64,000 nt of DNA from JAIOQJ01 sp963718635. GTDB lineage: Bacteria > Planctomycetota > Planctomycetia > Gemmatales > Gemmataceae. The stretch is from NCBI GenBank assembly GCA_963718635.1, contig OY970367.1:2914001-2978000 (forward strand), in the 5' to 3' direction. Below are positions 25,786 to 35,522 of the stretch, in pieces (positions within the stretch are counted from its first letter, which is position 1; every line of letters begins with the position of its first letter). Both the position numbers and the translations under genes were made by a program. A model generated the notes under the pieces. The model did no database searches, had not been told where the DNA came from, and was given only the letters and a program-made list of their open reading frames with translations.

Positions 25786-28700
25786 AATTCGCCCGCTCGG
25801 GCGCGATGCCGAACGCGAACGCGTTTGCGATGAGTTCGATCTACTGACGCACAGCGAACGGGCGCGGAACTCGTAACCGCCTCAGCTCGAGGTTTTCTTT
25901 TTGAAGGCGACCTCGACCAGGCGCAAGTTGCCAAGCTCGTCCAGACGCTTATCCTCGATCCGCTCGTTGAGACCGTTGCGATTTCGCCAGTTGCTCCAAG
26001 CGGTGCGTCAACTGAATCGCCCATTACGGTGTTGCTGAAGCCGGGCGTGATGGATCCGGTCTCCGAAAGCGTTCTGGATGCCGCCTGCGATCTCGGTTCG
26101 GCGCTCGAAGTCGTGCGCACCTTTCGCCGCTACTTCAGCCTGGCGGCGATGGCTGTGACGGATCGCGATATTCTCTTCCGCAAGATCATCGCGAACGATG
26201 CCATCGAGCAAATCGTCGTAGGCCCATTAAAGGCGGAGCATTTGGCGCTGGGGACGGCCTATTCGTTTCGTCTCGTGCGCGTCGCGATGTCGTCATTGGA
26301 TGCTGCAGGCTTGGAAAAGCTGAGCAAAGACGGCCAACTGGCGCTCAACCTGGCCGAAATGCAAGCGATTCAAGCGCACTTTCGCACGCTAGGCCGAGAG
26401 CCGACCGACATCGAATTGGAATCGCTAGCGCAAACGTGGTCCGAGCATTGTTCGCACAAAACGCTCAAAGGACCCATCGATTTCACGGAAATCGTCGATG
26501 GCGAGCCGCGAACCCGGCGCATCAACAACCTGCTGAAAGAGACAATCTTCGGCAGCACGCAGGAATTGCGCAAGCGCTTTGGCCAAGACGATTGGTGCGT
26601 GAGCGTCTTTGCCGACAACGCCGGCGTTGTCAAGTTCGACGAGCAGAACCACGTCTGCTTCAAGGTGGAGACTCACAATCATCCCTCGGCGATTGAACCC
26701 TATGGCGGGGCGAACACGGGCCTCGGCGGCGTCATCCGCGATCCACTCGGCACTGGCCTGGGCGCCAAGCCAATCGCCAATACGGACGTCTTCTGCTTCG
26801 CGCCGCCAGACTATCCACCCGAAAATCTACCGTTGGGCATCCTGCACCCGCGCCGGATTATCCAAGGCGTCGTCGCCGGTGTAAAAGACTACGGCAACCG
26901 CATGGGCATTCCCACCATTAACGGCGCGATCCTGTTCGATGAACGCTATCTCGCCAACCCGCTCGTTTATTGCGGCACCGTGGGCTTGATCCCGGTCGAT
27001 CGCTGCGACAAGAAAACCCAGCCCGGCGATTTGATCGTGGCCGTCGGCGGACGAACCGGGCGCGATGGCATTCATGGGGCGACGTTTTCTTCGCTCGAAC
27101 TGACGGCGGAGTCGGAGACCGTCAGTGGCGGGGCGGTGCAAATCGGCAATGCGATCACGGAGAAAAAAGTTCTTGATGTCATCCTGCAAGCGCGCGACCG
27201 CAACCTTTATAGCGCCATCACCGATTGCGGCGCCGGCGGCTTTAGTTCAGCCGTCGGCGAAATGGCCGCTGAGCTGGGCGCCAGCGTTCATCTTGATAAG
27301 GCGCCGCTGAAGTATGCAGGCCTGAGCTATACGGAGATCTGGATTTCGGAATCGCAAGAGCGCATGGTCTTATCGGTGCCGCCAAGCAACTGGGAAGCGG
27401 TCGATAGCCTATGCCGAAGCGAAGGGGTCGAAGCGGCGGTGCTCGGAACGTTCGAAGCGACCGGGCGCTTGCAGCTCTTTTATCAAAACGAGCCCGTCGG
27501 CGATCTGGCAATGGAGTTCTTGCACGATGGGCGACCCTTAGTAATTCGGAATGCGGAATGGGGCGGAATTCGGAATGCGGAATTCGGAATGCGGAATTCG
27601 GAATGCGGAATGCGGAATCCGAATTCCGAGATGAGTAATCCGCAAGAGATTCTAGTCAGAATATTGGGCAGCTATTCGGTTTGCTCCAAGGAGTGGGTGA
27701 TACGGCAGTACGATCACGAAGTGCAGGGCGGCAGTGTGGTAAAGCCGTTGACTGGCGTAAAGGACGATGGGCCATCCGATGCTTCCGTGCTCACGCCGGT
27801 CCTCGGCTCAAACGCCGGCTTGGCGCTCGGTTGCGGCATCAACCCCCTCTTCGGCGACCTCGACCCTTATTGGATGGCGGCGGCGGTCATTGATGAGGCG
27901 CTCCGCAACGTTGTGGCTGTCGGCGCCGACCCGAACGGACGGCCATTCTCGATAACTTCTGTTGGGGCAACGTGAATGAGCCGGAGGTGCTTGGCTCCCT
28001 AGTCCGTGCGGCCGAAGCGTGTCGCGATGTGGCCTTGGCCTTCGGCACGCCTTTCATTAGCGGCAAAGATAGCCTCTACAACGCCTACACCTCCGAAGGG
28101 CGCAAGATCTCGATCCCCGGCACGTTGTTGATTTCCGCCATGGGCAAGGTTCACGACGTGCGCCAATGCGTGACGATGGACCTGAAGACACCCGGCAACG
28201 ATTTATACCTCATCGGTTTCACCCGCAACGAACTGGGCGGCTCGCATCATCATATCGTTACAGGCGCTCAAGGCGGGGATATACCAAAAGTCGATTTGCA
28301 GAAAGCCGCTGCTGTTTTTAAAGGACTTCACCAGGCGATACGGGCGGGCTTGATCCGCTCGTGCCACGACCTCAGTGAAGGCGGCTTGGCCGTCGCCGTT
28401 GCCGAGATGGCATTCGCTGGGGAAGTCGGCGCGGATATCAGCCTGAAGGGCTTGGCCGGCTGCGAGAAGGAATCCGATAACGTGCGCCTCTTCAGCGAAA
28501 CGACGACGCGTTTCATCGTCGAAGTGAAGCCCGAACACGCCACGGCTCTGCGGGCTCGCCTTCCCAATATCGCACTGACGCACCTTGGCAAAACCGTCGC
28601 CGAACAACGACTGCGCATCGCCGGCGCCAACGGCGAATGGCTGATCTGGGCGAAGTTGAGCGAGCTGAAAGAGGCGTGGCAGAAGCCATTGCGGTGGTGA
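25769..28700 (+). CDS. purL: PurS-PurL fusion, FGAM synthase, with two frameshifts and a repeat insertion
   Basis: Starts MLWEVEIRPLGRDAERERVC at 25769, a PurS-like segment of about 85 residues; the frame changes near 25870. The main part (26029 onward) has the PurL ATP and substrate motifs: TWSEHCSHKTLKGP, ETHNHPSAIEPYGGANTG, GGRTGRDGIHGATFSS and TDCGAGGFSSAVGEM. A second shift near 27940 links GADP to RTAILDNFCWGNVNEPE and on to the stop at 28700. PurL makes formylglycinamidine ribotide in purine synthesis; the glutaminase domain is absent, so a separate PurQ is needed. At 27544-27625 a low-complexity repeat is inserted in frame. Intact function depends on whether the shifts are real. Confidence 0.9.
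27544..27628. repeat. Tandem GGAATGC/GGAATTC repeat inside purL
   Basis: About twelve copies of a 7-mer cGGAATg or cGGAATt run in frame through purL, coding IRNAEFGMRNSECGMRNP-like residues. It disrupts no catalytic motif and looks like a repeat expansion or insertion. Confidence 0.85.
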
Positions 28701-28715
28701 TTGACCGTTGCCAAC

Positions 28716-28809
28716 ATTTAGCCCCCGGTGAGTACACCGGGGGGTGCGCTGGCCATGGTGATACGACCGGTGGCGTGCCGGGCCCCCCGTATTCACGGCG
28801 GGCTAAATA
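28716..28809. repeat. Family 4 repeat (TTTAGCCCCCGG...)
   Basis: Outer TTTAGC/GCTAAA with two internal hairpins, CCCCCGGTGAGTACACCGGG and CCCCCGTATTCACGG. It starts 15 bases after the purL stop. Similar copies are at 31671 and 62891. Confidence 0.8.
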
Positions 28810-28845
28810 CCTGCGCGAAAGTCAAGTTGCAGGCGGTTTCCAATC

Positions 28846-29451
28846 ATGCGCGCTGTCTATACCGAATACGTGCTTCTCACTATTCCGCCCGACCGGGAGC
28901 GGCTCTACAATTATGCTCCCTTCATTTCTTTGGCTTTAACAGTAATATTCAGTGGTTGGTGGCTGGCTCGATTAAGATCGCTGGGAACTGTGTCGGGTCG
29001 GACAACGTTCTTGGCAGCTGTTGGCTGTCTGGCGATCACCTATCCAAGCTATTGGATACACGCAAATTGGATTTGGAACGACTGGATTCTTCCATGGAAA
29101 GTGGAAGCGATGATCGCGGTCGAGATGCCGGGAATCTATCTGGCGTTTTGTCTATGTTTCTATTTCGTTCTCTCTGTAGCTGACAAAGCGGGCGTTTTTG
29201 GTGATCGCACGCAATTGATAGGAAATTCAAACTTCGAACGACGAACGCGTCTGCTTGGAATCTTGCTGTTGATCGGGATTGTCATTCCGAGTTGGAATAG
29301 ACACAGCTTTTATGGCGAGCTGGTTGATTGCTGGATCGTTGCGATTATCGTTTGGGTTGTAGTCGTCGTCGGTGTATATCTTATCGACGTTTTCGCAACA
29401 AGGTTCGCGCGTAAACAAACTGAGAGTGGATCCCGTTCAAATCTCCAATAA
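28846..29451 (+). CDS. Unknown integral membrane protein
   Basis: 201 residues with about five hydrophobic segments: roughly 26-42 (FISLALTVIFSGWWLA), 53-69, 93-112 (GIYLAFCLCFYFVLSVA), 135-150 (LLGILLLIGIVIP) and 163-183 (WIVAIIVWVVVVVGVYLIDV). No signal motif or known domain. It is alone on the plus strand and ends convergently with the HEPN gene, overlapping it by 15 bases. Confidence 0.65.
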   Translation: MRAVYTEYVLLTIPPDRERLYNYAPFISLALTVIFSGWWLARLRSLGTVSGRTTFLAAVGCLAITYPSYWIHANWIWNDWILPWKVEAMIAVEMPGIYLAFCLCFYFVLSVADKAGVFGDRTQLIGNSNFERRTRLLGILLLIGIVIPSWNRHSFYGELVDCWIVAIIVWVVVVVGVYLIDVFATRFARKQTESGSRSNLQ

Positions 29452-29814
29452 TTCGCGAACAACCGAACGTATCTTTTCCGCCCAGCGAAGGGCGGTTGTT
29501 GCGTTGCGTGCTGTCGCTCGATAACCGGGATAGCGGCTATCGATTGCGTACTTGTTTAACGGTTCAAGTCCACGGCTTATAGAACGAAGCGTTGGAAATT
29601 GAGGGAGCAAGTCCGTCAGCAGCCGAACGAGATCATGTGTTTTGGGCACTGGCTGCCCTGTCTCTTGGAGCAGACTCTTGAGATATTTTTCCGCACATTG
29701 CTGGCAATGGAAACAGATGATGTTAGCGAAGAGTTTATCGTTCTGGCGCAGCAACTGGGCTGCCGTCAAATCTTCCTCGGCCTTTTGCACCCATTCCCTT
29801 GTCAGCGCTTGCAT
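29437..29814 (-). CDS. HEPN-domain protein (partner of MNT)
   Basis: 125 residues of HEPN fold: REWVQKAEEDLTAAQLLRQN, then FHCQQCAEKYLKSLLQETGQ then PVPKTHDLVRLL and YAIDSRYPGYRATARNATTA. HEPN proteins of MNT pairs are RNases or antitoxin targets. The strict RX4-6H motif is not clear. It overlaps the nucleotidyltransferase by 80 bases, so they are coupled. Confidence 0.87.
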   Translation of the reverse strand: MQALTREWVQKAEEDLTAAQLLRQNDKLFANIICFHCQQCAEKYLKSLLQETGQPVPKTHDLVRLLTDLLPQFPTLRSISRGLEPLNKYAIDSRYPGYRATARNATTALRWAEKIRSVVRELLEI

Positions 29815-30169
29815 AGAGAACTGTTCCTTTTTCCACGATCTCGCGCAGAAACCAATCGCCTTCCTTCAATCGCCATTCCATCGCAGCCGGTGAGCGAATA
29901 ATCAAATCGAGCGAGAAGGGTGAGTCAATAGCTGTGCTTATTTTGACGGCTTTCGAAATCTGATTCCGGGCCGGCATCACCACCAGAATATCGACATCGC
30001 TATCTTCGTGCGGCGTTCCGTAGGCATAGGAGCCGAAGAGGATGATTTTGTCCGGTTGAAACTTGTCGGCCACTTTCCGCGCGAAGCGACGAATGACGCG
30101 CATCGGCACTTCAGCACCGCGATAGTAGCGGGAAGGCTTGGATGCAATTGGAGAAGTAGGCTTTGCCAT
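29735..30169 (-). CDS. MNT-type minimal nucleotidyltransferase
   Basis: From ATG 30169 (MAKPTSPIASKPSRYYRGAE), about 144 residues. The active-site motif GSYAYGTPHEDSDVDILVV (GSx10DxD) near 55 is complete. MNT enzymes adenylylate the partner HEPN toxin to silence it. An inner start at the MRVIRRFARKVADKFQPDKI segment is possible. Family 1 and other repeats lie just upstream and may hold the promoter. Confidence 0.87.
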   Translation of the reverse strand: MAKPTSPIASKPSRYYRGAEVPMRVIRRFARKVADKFQPDKIILFGSYAYGTPHEDSDVDILVVMPARNQISKAVKISTAIDSPFSLDLIIRSPAAMEWRLKEGDWFLREIVEKGTVLYASADKGMGAKGRGRFDGSPVAAPER

Positions 30170-30183
30170 GATCGTTATTGTAG

Positions 30184-30377
30184 CGGCTCGCCAAAGGCGA
30201 GCCGAACTGCGTGAGCAGTCGGGTGAAGACTGGCGGGCACAAAGTACTCTTACGCTCCGCGTGAAGAACTCTTTACCGTAGCAGTCTGAGTTTCTCAGCA
30301 CCAGAACCCGATTGCAAACGCAATTCGGCTCGCCTTTGGCGAGCAAGGCGAACGAACTGCGTGAGCAGTCGGGTTAA
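30184..30377. repeat. Family 1 cluster
   Basis: GGCGAGCCGAACTGCGTGAG then CAGTCGGGT at 30196-30226, its inverse at 30304-30340 and a third copy at 30346-30376. Between them lies a piece of the CTCTTACGCTCCGCGTGAAG motif. The third copy reaches the stop codon of the next gene. Confidence 0.75.
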
Positions 30378-31669
30378 TGACTGTCCGGACTCACCATACG
30401 CGGCTCCGGCAACCCCTCGATCACGCCGCTGATGCGCCCCTCCGGCGCAGCGAGATCGATAAGCACTTTGCTCGGCATGTGCGATTCGCCGATGTTGCCG
30501 GCCTTGTCGCGGGCAACTACGCGAAGGTGAACTTCAAACGGCACGCCGACCGGGAGTTGCCAGCGATATTCGCCGGTGTTGGGCAGCCAGGAGCCCTCTT
30601 CCGTCACAGGCGTCCAGTTGATGTTGTCGAGACTGTATTCGGGTCGAATGGGCATCTCATCGAAATTCTTATCGCTCGCCTCCCAGCGCAGTTTCACTGT
30701 GCCGACTGACTCGAAGACGGGCGACAGCATCTGCACCTCGGGCTTGGTTGTGTCGAGGCAGACGTAGAGTTCGGGCTCATCACCGTTCTTGGGCATCGGC
30801 GATTTGATGCCCGCGCCGCTCTCAAACACCATGCGAAATTGGTAGTTGCCTTCGCTGCCGAGATGCGCGGCAAAGGGCGGTGCGCCACCTTCCATCCGAT
30901 CGATGCAGCGATAAGGCATAGCGTGAATGTTGCTCATTCGCGCTTCGACCTGCATGATCGGCTGCGACGCTTCAATCGCGTCACCGTGCCGTGCCCAGAG
31001 TTCAACCGCCTTGATTCCCGAAGGCCCTGCCTTGGTCACATCGAAATTGATGCGCAGGTCGCGCTTATTCGTGTAGACCCACATCGCATTCGAGCGCGGG
31101 GCGGTTCGATTTTCGGCAGGGATAATTCCTTCATCGGACTCAGCGGGAATGCGAATCGTCGGTTCCAGGCGCGAAGGAACGCGCTCCAAGGGCGGTACAC
31201 ATTCCTTCGCGAAGATGACTGTAGCATTTGCTTCTTTGAGCACTGCGGGCTCATCGGTTGATGGGTTCAACTGCGCCAAGCCGGTGAAGCGATCTTTCAC
31301 CATCAGCAAGGCAGGGTCGAGCATTACCCCTTTCGTATCGGGCGGCGGCAGCACCAGCGCGGGATCGAAGCCAGGTGGCAGAGGCTCTGGTGCGGCAACG
31401 ACAGTAACGGGCGTTGGCTGGGCTTCGGCCGTCTCCTTGGTTGTGGGGCGATTGTTCCACCAATAGCTCGTTCCAAAACCGGCGGCGATAAGAACAGGGG
31501 CGATGGCAATTTTCCCTAACGCGCATGGCGCACCTCATCCAGCAAAACGTCGGGATCGTCGATGCCGTTTCTAAGAAGTGCCTGAGTATAGCGCAAGCGA
31601 AGATGGTTGTCGAGATTGATCGAAACGTAGAATTTTCCAGCGGACTACCGAAGGGCCTTCGCCAAGCAT
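30374..31669 (-). CDS. Unknown membrane-anchored protein, probably two frameshifts
   Basis: The clean frame reads from about 31500 to 30374. Upstream, RLGKIAIAPVLIAAGFGTSY (a membrane segment) can be joined, after one extra base near 31517, to FYVSINLDNHLRLRYTQALL then RNGIDDPDVLLDEVRHAR, and this, after removing one base in the A4 run at 31633-31636, to an ATG at 31669 (MLGEGPSVVRWK). The outer part has beta-sandwich-like stretches such as KPEVQMLSPVFESVGTVKLR then WEASDKNFDEMPIRPEYSLD, near the C-terminus. A secreted or periplasmic Ig-like protein is plausible. The function is unknown. Two homopolymer shifts in one short gene point to sequence error or decay. Confidence 0.6.
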
Positions 31670-31670
31670 T

Positions 31671-31763
31671 TAACCCCCCGTGAATACACGGGGGGCCTTT
31701 GCCCATTGGGGAGCTTCGCGCATGGACGGCGCCGAAGGCCCCCGGTGTATTCACCGGGGGCTA
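31671..31763. repeat. Family 4 repeat between unknown protein and isomerase
   Basis: TAACCCCCCGTGAATACACG then GGGGGG, a spacer, and CCCCCGGTGTATTCACCGGG then GGCTAAA. Its end supplies the TAG stop of the isomerase-like gene (31761). Its other side touches the next gene's ATG. Confidence 0.85.
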
Positions 31764-32579
31764 AATGCGTTCGCTTCGCATTCGCGCATATAGCGAATGC
31801 TCTCGCGCAATTGTCTCAGGATCGGGCGAATAATCGAAGACTTCGACGGAAACCCAGCCGCTATATTCCACATCTTTGAGCGCCTGAAAGATCGGAACGA
31901 AATCGACATCGCCGAAGCCGGGTCCGCGGCGATTGGCGTCGTTGGCGTGGAAATGTTTCATCGCTGCGTGATACTCTCGAATGACCGTTGGCACCGGCGC
32001 TTTTTCCGAAGACATGGCTTTCACGTCGAGATGCAATTGGACGAAGGGATGGTCAAGCCGATCACGCAGTTTCAATCCTTCCTCGGCGGTTTGCATGAAG
32101 TCGGTTTCAGCCGGGGCCAATGGTTCCAGGCACAAGTAAACTTCTGCCTTCTCCAATTCGGGAAGAACCTGTTGTAGTGTGTCGAGCGCGAAATCTTCGG
32201 CTTGATCGAGCGTATGTCCCGCCGGGATTTTGCGCTGCATAGGCGAGCCGAGCACGAGGACTTCGCCGCCGAGATCACGGCAGGCACGCGCGAGTTCTTG
32301 TAGATAGGCGGCCGTCCGCTTGCGAATAGCCGGGTCGGGCGAAGTGAGCATGAAGCCTTCGGTTTTCGCCAGCAGCCAATGCAAGCCGATGATAGCGAGC
32401 CCTTCCGCTTCGGCCTGTTGCCGTAGCTGTCGGCGTTGCTCCTCGCTCACATCAGTGATGAGAGGGGCTAAAGTGAAGGGGGCCAGTTCGAGACCGGTGT
32501 AGCCGCACTTGGCCGCGAATTGGCAGACGCGCTGGTGGTCCCAGCCTTCAAAGGTTTCATTGCAGATGGCATAGCGCAT
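31761..32579 (-). CDS. Sugar phosphate isomerase/epimerase-like TIM barrel
   Basis: 272 residues from ATG 32579 (MRYAICNETFEGWDHQRVCQ). Barrel strands with GYTGLELAPF, then IIGLHWLLA, EVLVLGSPMQRK, VYLCLEPLAPAETDF, VQLHLDVKAMS, FHANDANRRGPGFGDVDFVP and GWVSVEVFDY, the metal-binding pattern of the AP endonuclease family 2 fold (Glu, Asp/His, Glu). These enzymes epimerise or isomerise sugars or polyols. Its start overlaps the tadA stop by about 20 bases. Its last codon lies in a family 4 repeat. Confidence 0.9.
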   Translation of the reverse strand: MRYAICNETFEGWDHQRVCQFAAKCGYTGLELAPFTLAPLITDVSEEQRRQLRQQAEAEGLAIIGLHWLLAKTEGFMLTSPDPAIRKRTAAYLQELARACRDLGGEVLVLGSPMQRKIPAGHTLDQAEDFALDTLQQVLPELEKAEVYLCLEPLAPAETDFMQTAEEGLKLRDRLDHPFVQLHLDVKAMSSEKAPVPTVIREYHAAMKHFHANDANRRGPGFGDVDFVPIFQALKDVEYSGWVSVEVFDYSPDPETIAREHSLYARMRSERI

Positions 32580-33123
32580 CACCTTGTTCCTCAAAGCCGT
32601 GACATTGAATCGATGATTTACTTTTTACCGAGCCGCGCTTGGAGGCAAAGAAGTCGGTCAACGTAGCAGCGCAGCGCTCGGCAAGCACGCCGGCAATGAC
32701 TTGGCAGCGATGATTAAGCCGGGCATCGCTGGTGATTTGGTAGAGTGTATGACACGCCCCCGCCTTCGGGTCAGCAGCGCCATAGACAACGGTCCGCACG
32801 CGCGCTTGCACCATGGCGCCGGCACACATCGGGCAGGGTTCGAGCGTGACGTACAAGATCGCATCATCGAGCCGCCACGAATCGAGCGAACGGGCGGCTT
32901 GGGTTAGAGCTATCATCTCGGCATGCGCAGTCGGATCTTTCAGCATTTCGCGCTGGTTGTGAGCGCGTGCGATGATGCCTCGCTCGGGATGCACGATAAC
33001 GGCGCCAACCGGCACTTCATCTTCGCTAAAGGCAACTCCCGCCTCTTCGAGCGCCATCTCCATGTGATGCAGGTGGAACGGATGCCGAGGATCGGTGAGA
33101 GGAAGATCGAACTCGAAGTTCAT
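32557..33123 (-). CDS. tadA: tRNA-specific adenosine deaminase
   Basis: 188 residues from ATG 33123. Zinc-deaminase motifs HAEMIAL and LEPCPMCAGAM are intact, with VPVGAVIVHPERGIIARAHN before them and AILYVT between. TadA turns the wobble adenosine of tRNA-Arg(ACG) to inosine. It is longer than the usual 150-170 residues through a C-terminal tail that overlaps the next gene. An ATG at 33159 is upstream but the leader looks non-native. Confidence 0.92.
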   Translation of the reverse strand: MNFEFDLPLTDPRHPFHLHHMEMALEEAGVAFSEDEVPVGAVIVHPERGIIARAHNQREMLKDPTAHAEMIALTQAARSLDSWRLDDAILYVTLEPCPMCAGAMVQARVRTVVYGAADPKAGACHTLYQITSDARLNHRCQVIAGVLAERCAATLTDFFASKRGSVKSKSSIQCHGFEEQGDALCHLQ

Positions 33124-33244
33124 GAAGGCGATTATCGGAGTCGAGCGGAAAGGCGTCAAGCGGTCGAAAGAATCCTCGTTCCGGGGCTCTGCGTCGCAAC
33201 GGGTCGTCGAGGGTTTGCCTTATAACGAGCGCAAAGCCTGCATC

Positions 33245-33904
33245 TCAAAAAGGTCTCCACGGTGGAGACTCAGGGTTGGAATAATAGCCGTACAATTCCG
33301 TATACTCTTCGCTGAAATTCATTAAACTCCAATATCGCTCCTGTAGCGCAACAATTGTCTCTTTGACATTTATCCATGGCTCAAGGCCGAATCGTTTCTG
33401 CAATTGTGCCAGTTTGCTCTTTTGTTCTTTAGCGAGCCAGATTGCATATTCATCCGGCTGTGGATACTTCGAGAAAAACTTTTCGGGTCCATGGCCGATT
33501 TCGTTAAGAGCGAAAAAGCCGGTCCGCAAACCAGTCGAGAGAAAGCCGCGGAAATTTTCGGCGAGGATGATGTTGTCGGCAAATCCTCCCGTTGCCGGAC
33601 AGGTCATTACGACCGGCGACTTTTCGGGCACTAGCCCTTCAAGAGTAAGAAAGCTGAAATGCACGCCGTCACCACCTGAGGTGGCAAACGCCAGTGAGTT
33701 AGTCGGCGTACACCAATAGCCGTAATTCTCCCACGGCGTGTGATGTAGCCAGATGCCGCACCCAGTATCAATCGATTTGGCTTTACGTCCGTCTCCACGA
33801 ATATACGAAGACTGCTGACAGCCCAGTTCGCTTCGAAAGAAGCGATAGACATCCTTGAAGGAAACGTCGCCGGTGTTTGCTGATTCTGTAGTTTTAGGAA
33901 TCAT
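33245..33904 (-). CDS. Unknown cytosolic protein, possibly immunity-like
   Basis: 219 residues from ATG 33904 (MIPKTTESANTGDVSFKDVY). GDGVHFSFLTLEG and PVVMTCPATGGFADNIILAE then NFRGFLSTGLRTGFFALNEI resemble a family of single-domain proteins sometimes encoded beside toxins; no toxin is visible here. Function unknown. Divergent from the aldehyde dehydrogenase gene, so the 70-bp gap holds both promoters. Confidence 0.7.
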   Translation of the reverse strand: MIPKTTESANTGDVSFKDVYRFFRSELGCQQSSYIRGDGRKAKSIDTGCGIWLHHTPWENYGYWCTPTNSLAFATSGGDGVHFSFLTLEGLVPEKSPVVMTCPATGGFADNIILAENFRGFLSTGLRTGFFALNEIGHGPEKFFSKYPQPDEYAIWLAKEQKSKLAQLQKRFGLEPWINVKETIVALQERYWSLMNFSEEYTELYGYYSNPESPPWRPF

Positions 33905-33973
33905 CTTGCTCCTACTCAGGTATGCGATTACAAACCGGCAAGCAGCCCTCATCGAAAATAATACCATGAACGA

Positions 33974-35443
33974 ATGAGCTTACCCTTCGCCGAACAAGCC
34001 GCGCGCTGTCGACAGGCCCAGCAGGTTTGGCGCGAAACGCTGCTTCGGCAACGGCTGCGATGCGTTCGCGAATTGCGGCACTTGCTCGTTGAGCAGGCCG
34101 AAACGCTGGCGCTTACAGTCACGCAAGATGTTGGCCGGCCCGCCGACGAAGTGTTCGTCACCGATATTCTGCCCTCGGCTGATGCGTGTGCTTTTCTCGA
34201 AAACCAGGCACAACGAATCTTGAAGCCTCGGCGTATTCCTGGCCCGCAAAGGCCGCTGTGGCTTTTCGGTTCGCGCGACGTCGTCCATCGTCGGCCGCGC
34301 GGAGTCGTCGGCATTATCGGCACGTGGAACTATCCTCTCTTTCTCAATATCGTTCCGATCGTGCAAGCGCTGACGGCCGGCAACGGAGTTCTCTGGAAAC
34401 CTTCCGAGCTCACGCCCATGCTCGCCACGGCGTTGCACGGCTTATTTCTCCAAGCTGGGTTTCCAGCCGACCTGTTTCAAGCTCTTCCCGCAACCCGCGA
34501 AGCCGGCCCCGAACTTGCCGAAGCAGTGATCGATCACATCGTCTTTACCGGCTCGGCGGATGTCGGCCGTAAACTGGCTGCACGGCTCGGTGAGCGCTTG
34601 ATTTCAAGTACGCTCGAACTCTCCGGCTGCGATGCCATGATCGTTCTGGCGGACGCGAACATAGCAATGGCTGCCAAGGCGGCGTGGTTCGGCGTTACCT
34701 TGAACAAAGGCCAAACCTGCCTCGCCGTCCGGCGCATCTTCGTCGATCGCAGCGTCTACCCCGCGTTTCTTGAGCAACTGCGAACGCTGGCAGCAGAGTC
34801 TCATCAACAACCGTTGATGCTTTTTTCTCAGGCGACTCAAGCGGAACGGCTCGTACGCGCTGCCGTAGACGAAGGCGCGTCGTTGTTGCTTGCGGGACAG
34901 CCACCGACCGCAGCTGACGACCCGCCGCGCTTCGTGCCTACTTTCGTGGTCGATGCCCGACCCGAGATGGCCATCTGCCGCGAGGCATCGTTCGCCCCTA
35001 TCGCAGCGATCATTCCATTTGCGAATTTTGCCGACCTGGTCGCCATGCAGGCAGATTGCTCTTATGGTTTAGCGGCATCGATTTTTACGGCCGATGCAAA
35101 ACAAGCGCAGCGACTGGCTTCAGTGATCGATACCGGGATGATAACGATCAACGATGTCATCGCGCAGACGGCTCACCCGGCCACTCCCTTCGGCGGCCAT
35201 CGCCAAAGCGGCTGGGGCGTCACGCAAGGCGCTGAAGGCCTGCTGGAAATGACCCTGCCGCAGGTCGTCAGCGTGCGCCGCGGAAGCTTCCGCCCTCATT
35301 TTGCCGGTACGCAGCCGGCAACAACCGAACTGCTTAAACGGATGATTCGCTGGCGTCACGGCCGGCGCTTTCCAGATCGCCTAAAGGGCTTCTTCCGAAT
35401 GCTTCGAGCAGCGCGCTCGTTCGGCTCGCCAAAGGCGAATTGA
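33974..35443 (+). CDS. Aldehyde dehydrogenase family protein
   Basis: 489 residues. IGTWNYPLFLNIVPIVQALT is the NAD-binding entry, VFTGSADVGRKLAARLG the cofactor site, LELSGCDAMIVLADAN holds the general-base Glu, NKGQTCLAVRR the catalytic Cys, and TPFGGHRQSGWG the C-terminal signature. It oxidises an aldehyde with NAD(P); substrate unknown. The last residues (FGSPKAN) translate a family 1 repeat, so the native C-terminus was probably extended by it. Confidence 0.92.
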   Translation: MSLPFAEQAARCRQAQQVWRETLLRQRLRCVRELRHLLVEQAETLALTVTQDVGRPADEVFVTDILPSADACAFLENQAQRILKPRRIPGPQRPLWLFGSRDVVHRRPRGVVGIIGTWNYPLFLNIVPIVQALTAGNGVLWKPSELTPMLATALHGLFLQAGFPADLFQALPATREAGPELAEAVIDHIVFTGSADVGRKLAARLGERLISSTLELSGCDAMIVLADANIAMAAKAAWFGVTLNKGQTCLAVRRIFVDRSVYPAFLEQLRTLAAESHQQPLMLFSQATQAERLVRAAVDEGASLLLAGQPPTAADDPPRFVPTFVVDARPEMAICREASFAPIAAIIPFANFADLVAMQADCSYGLAASIFTADAKQAQRLASVIDTGMITINDVIAQTAHPATPFGGHRQSGWGVTQGAEGLLEMTLPQVVSVRRGSFRPHFAGTQPATTELLKRMIRWRHGRRFPDRLKGFFRMLRAARSFGSPKAN

Positions 35444-35511
35444 ATTGGGTTAATCACTGCGCGAATTTGAAAATCTTCACCCGACTGCTTACGCAGTTCG
35501 GCTCGCCTAAT
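35425..35511. repeat. Family 1 inverted pair
   Basis: TTCGGCTCGCCAAAGGCGAA at 35427 and ACCCGACTGCTTACGCAGTT then CGGCTCGCC at 35479-35508. It lies between the ends of two convergent genes and may act as terminator. Confidence 0.7.
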
Positions 35512-35522
35512 ACAGCGCCTGC

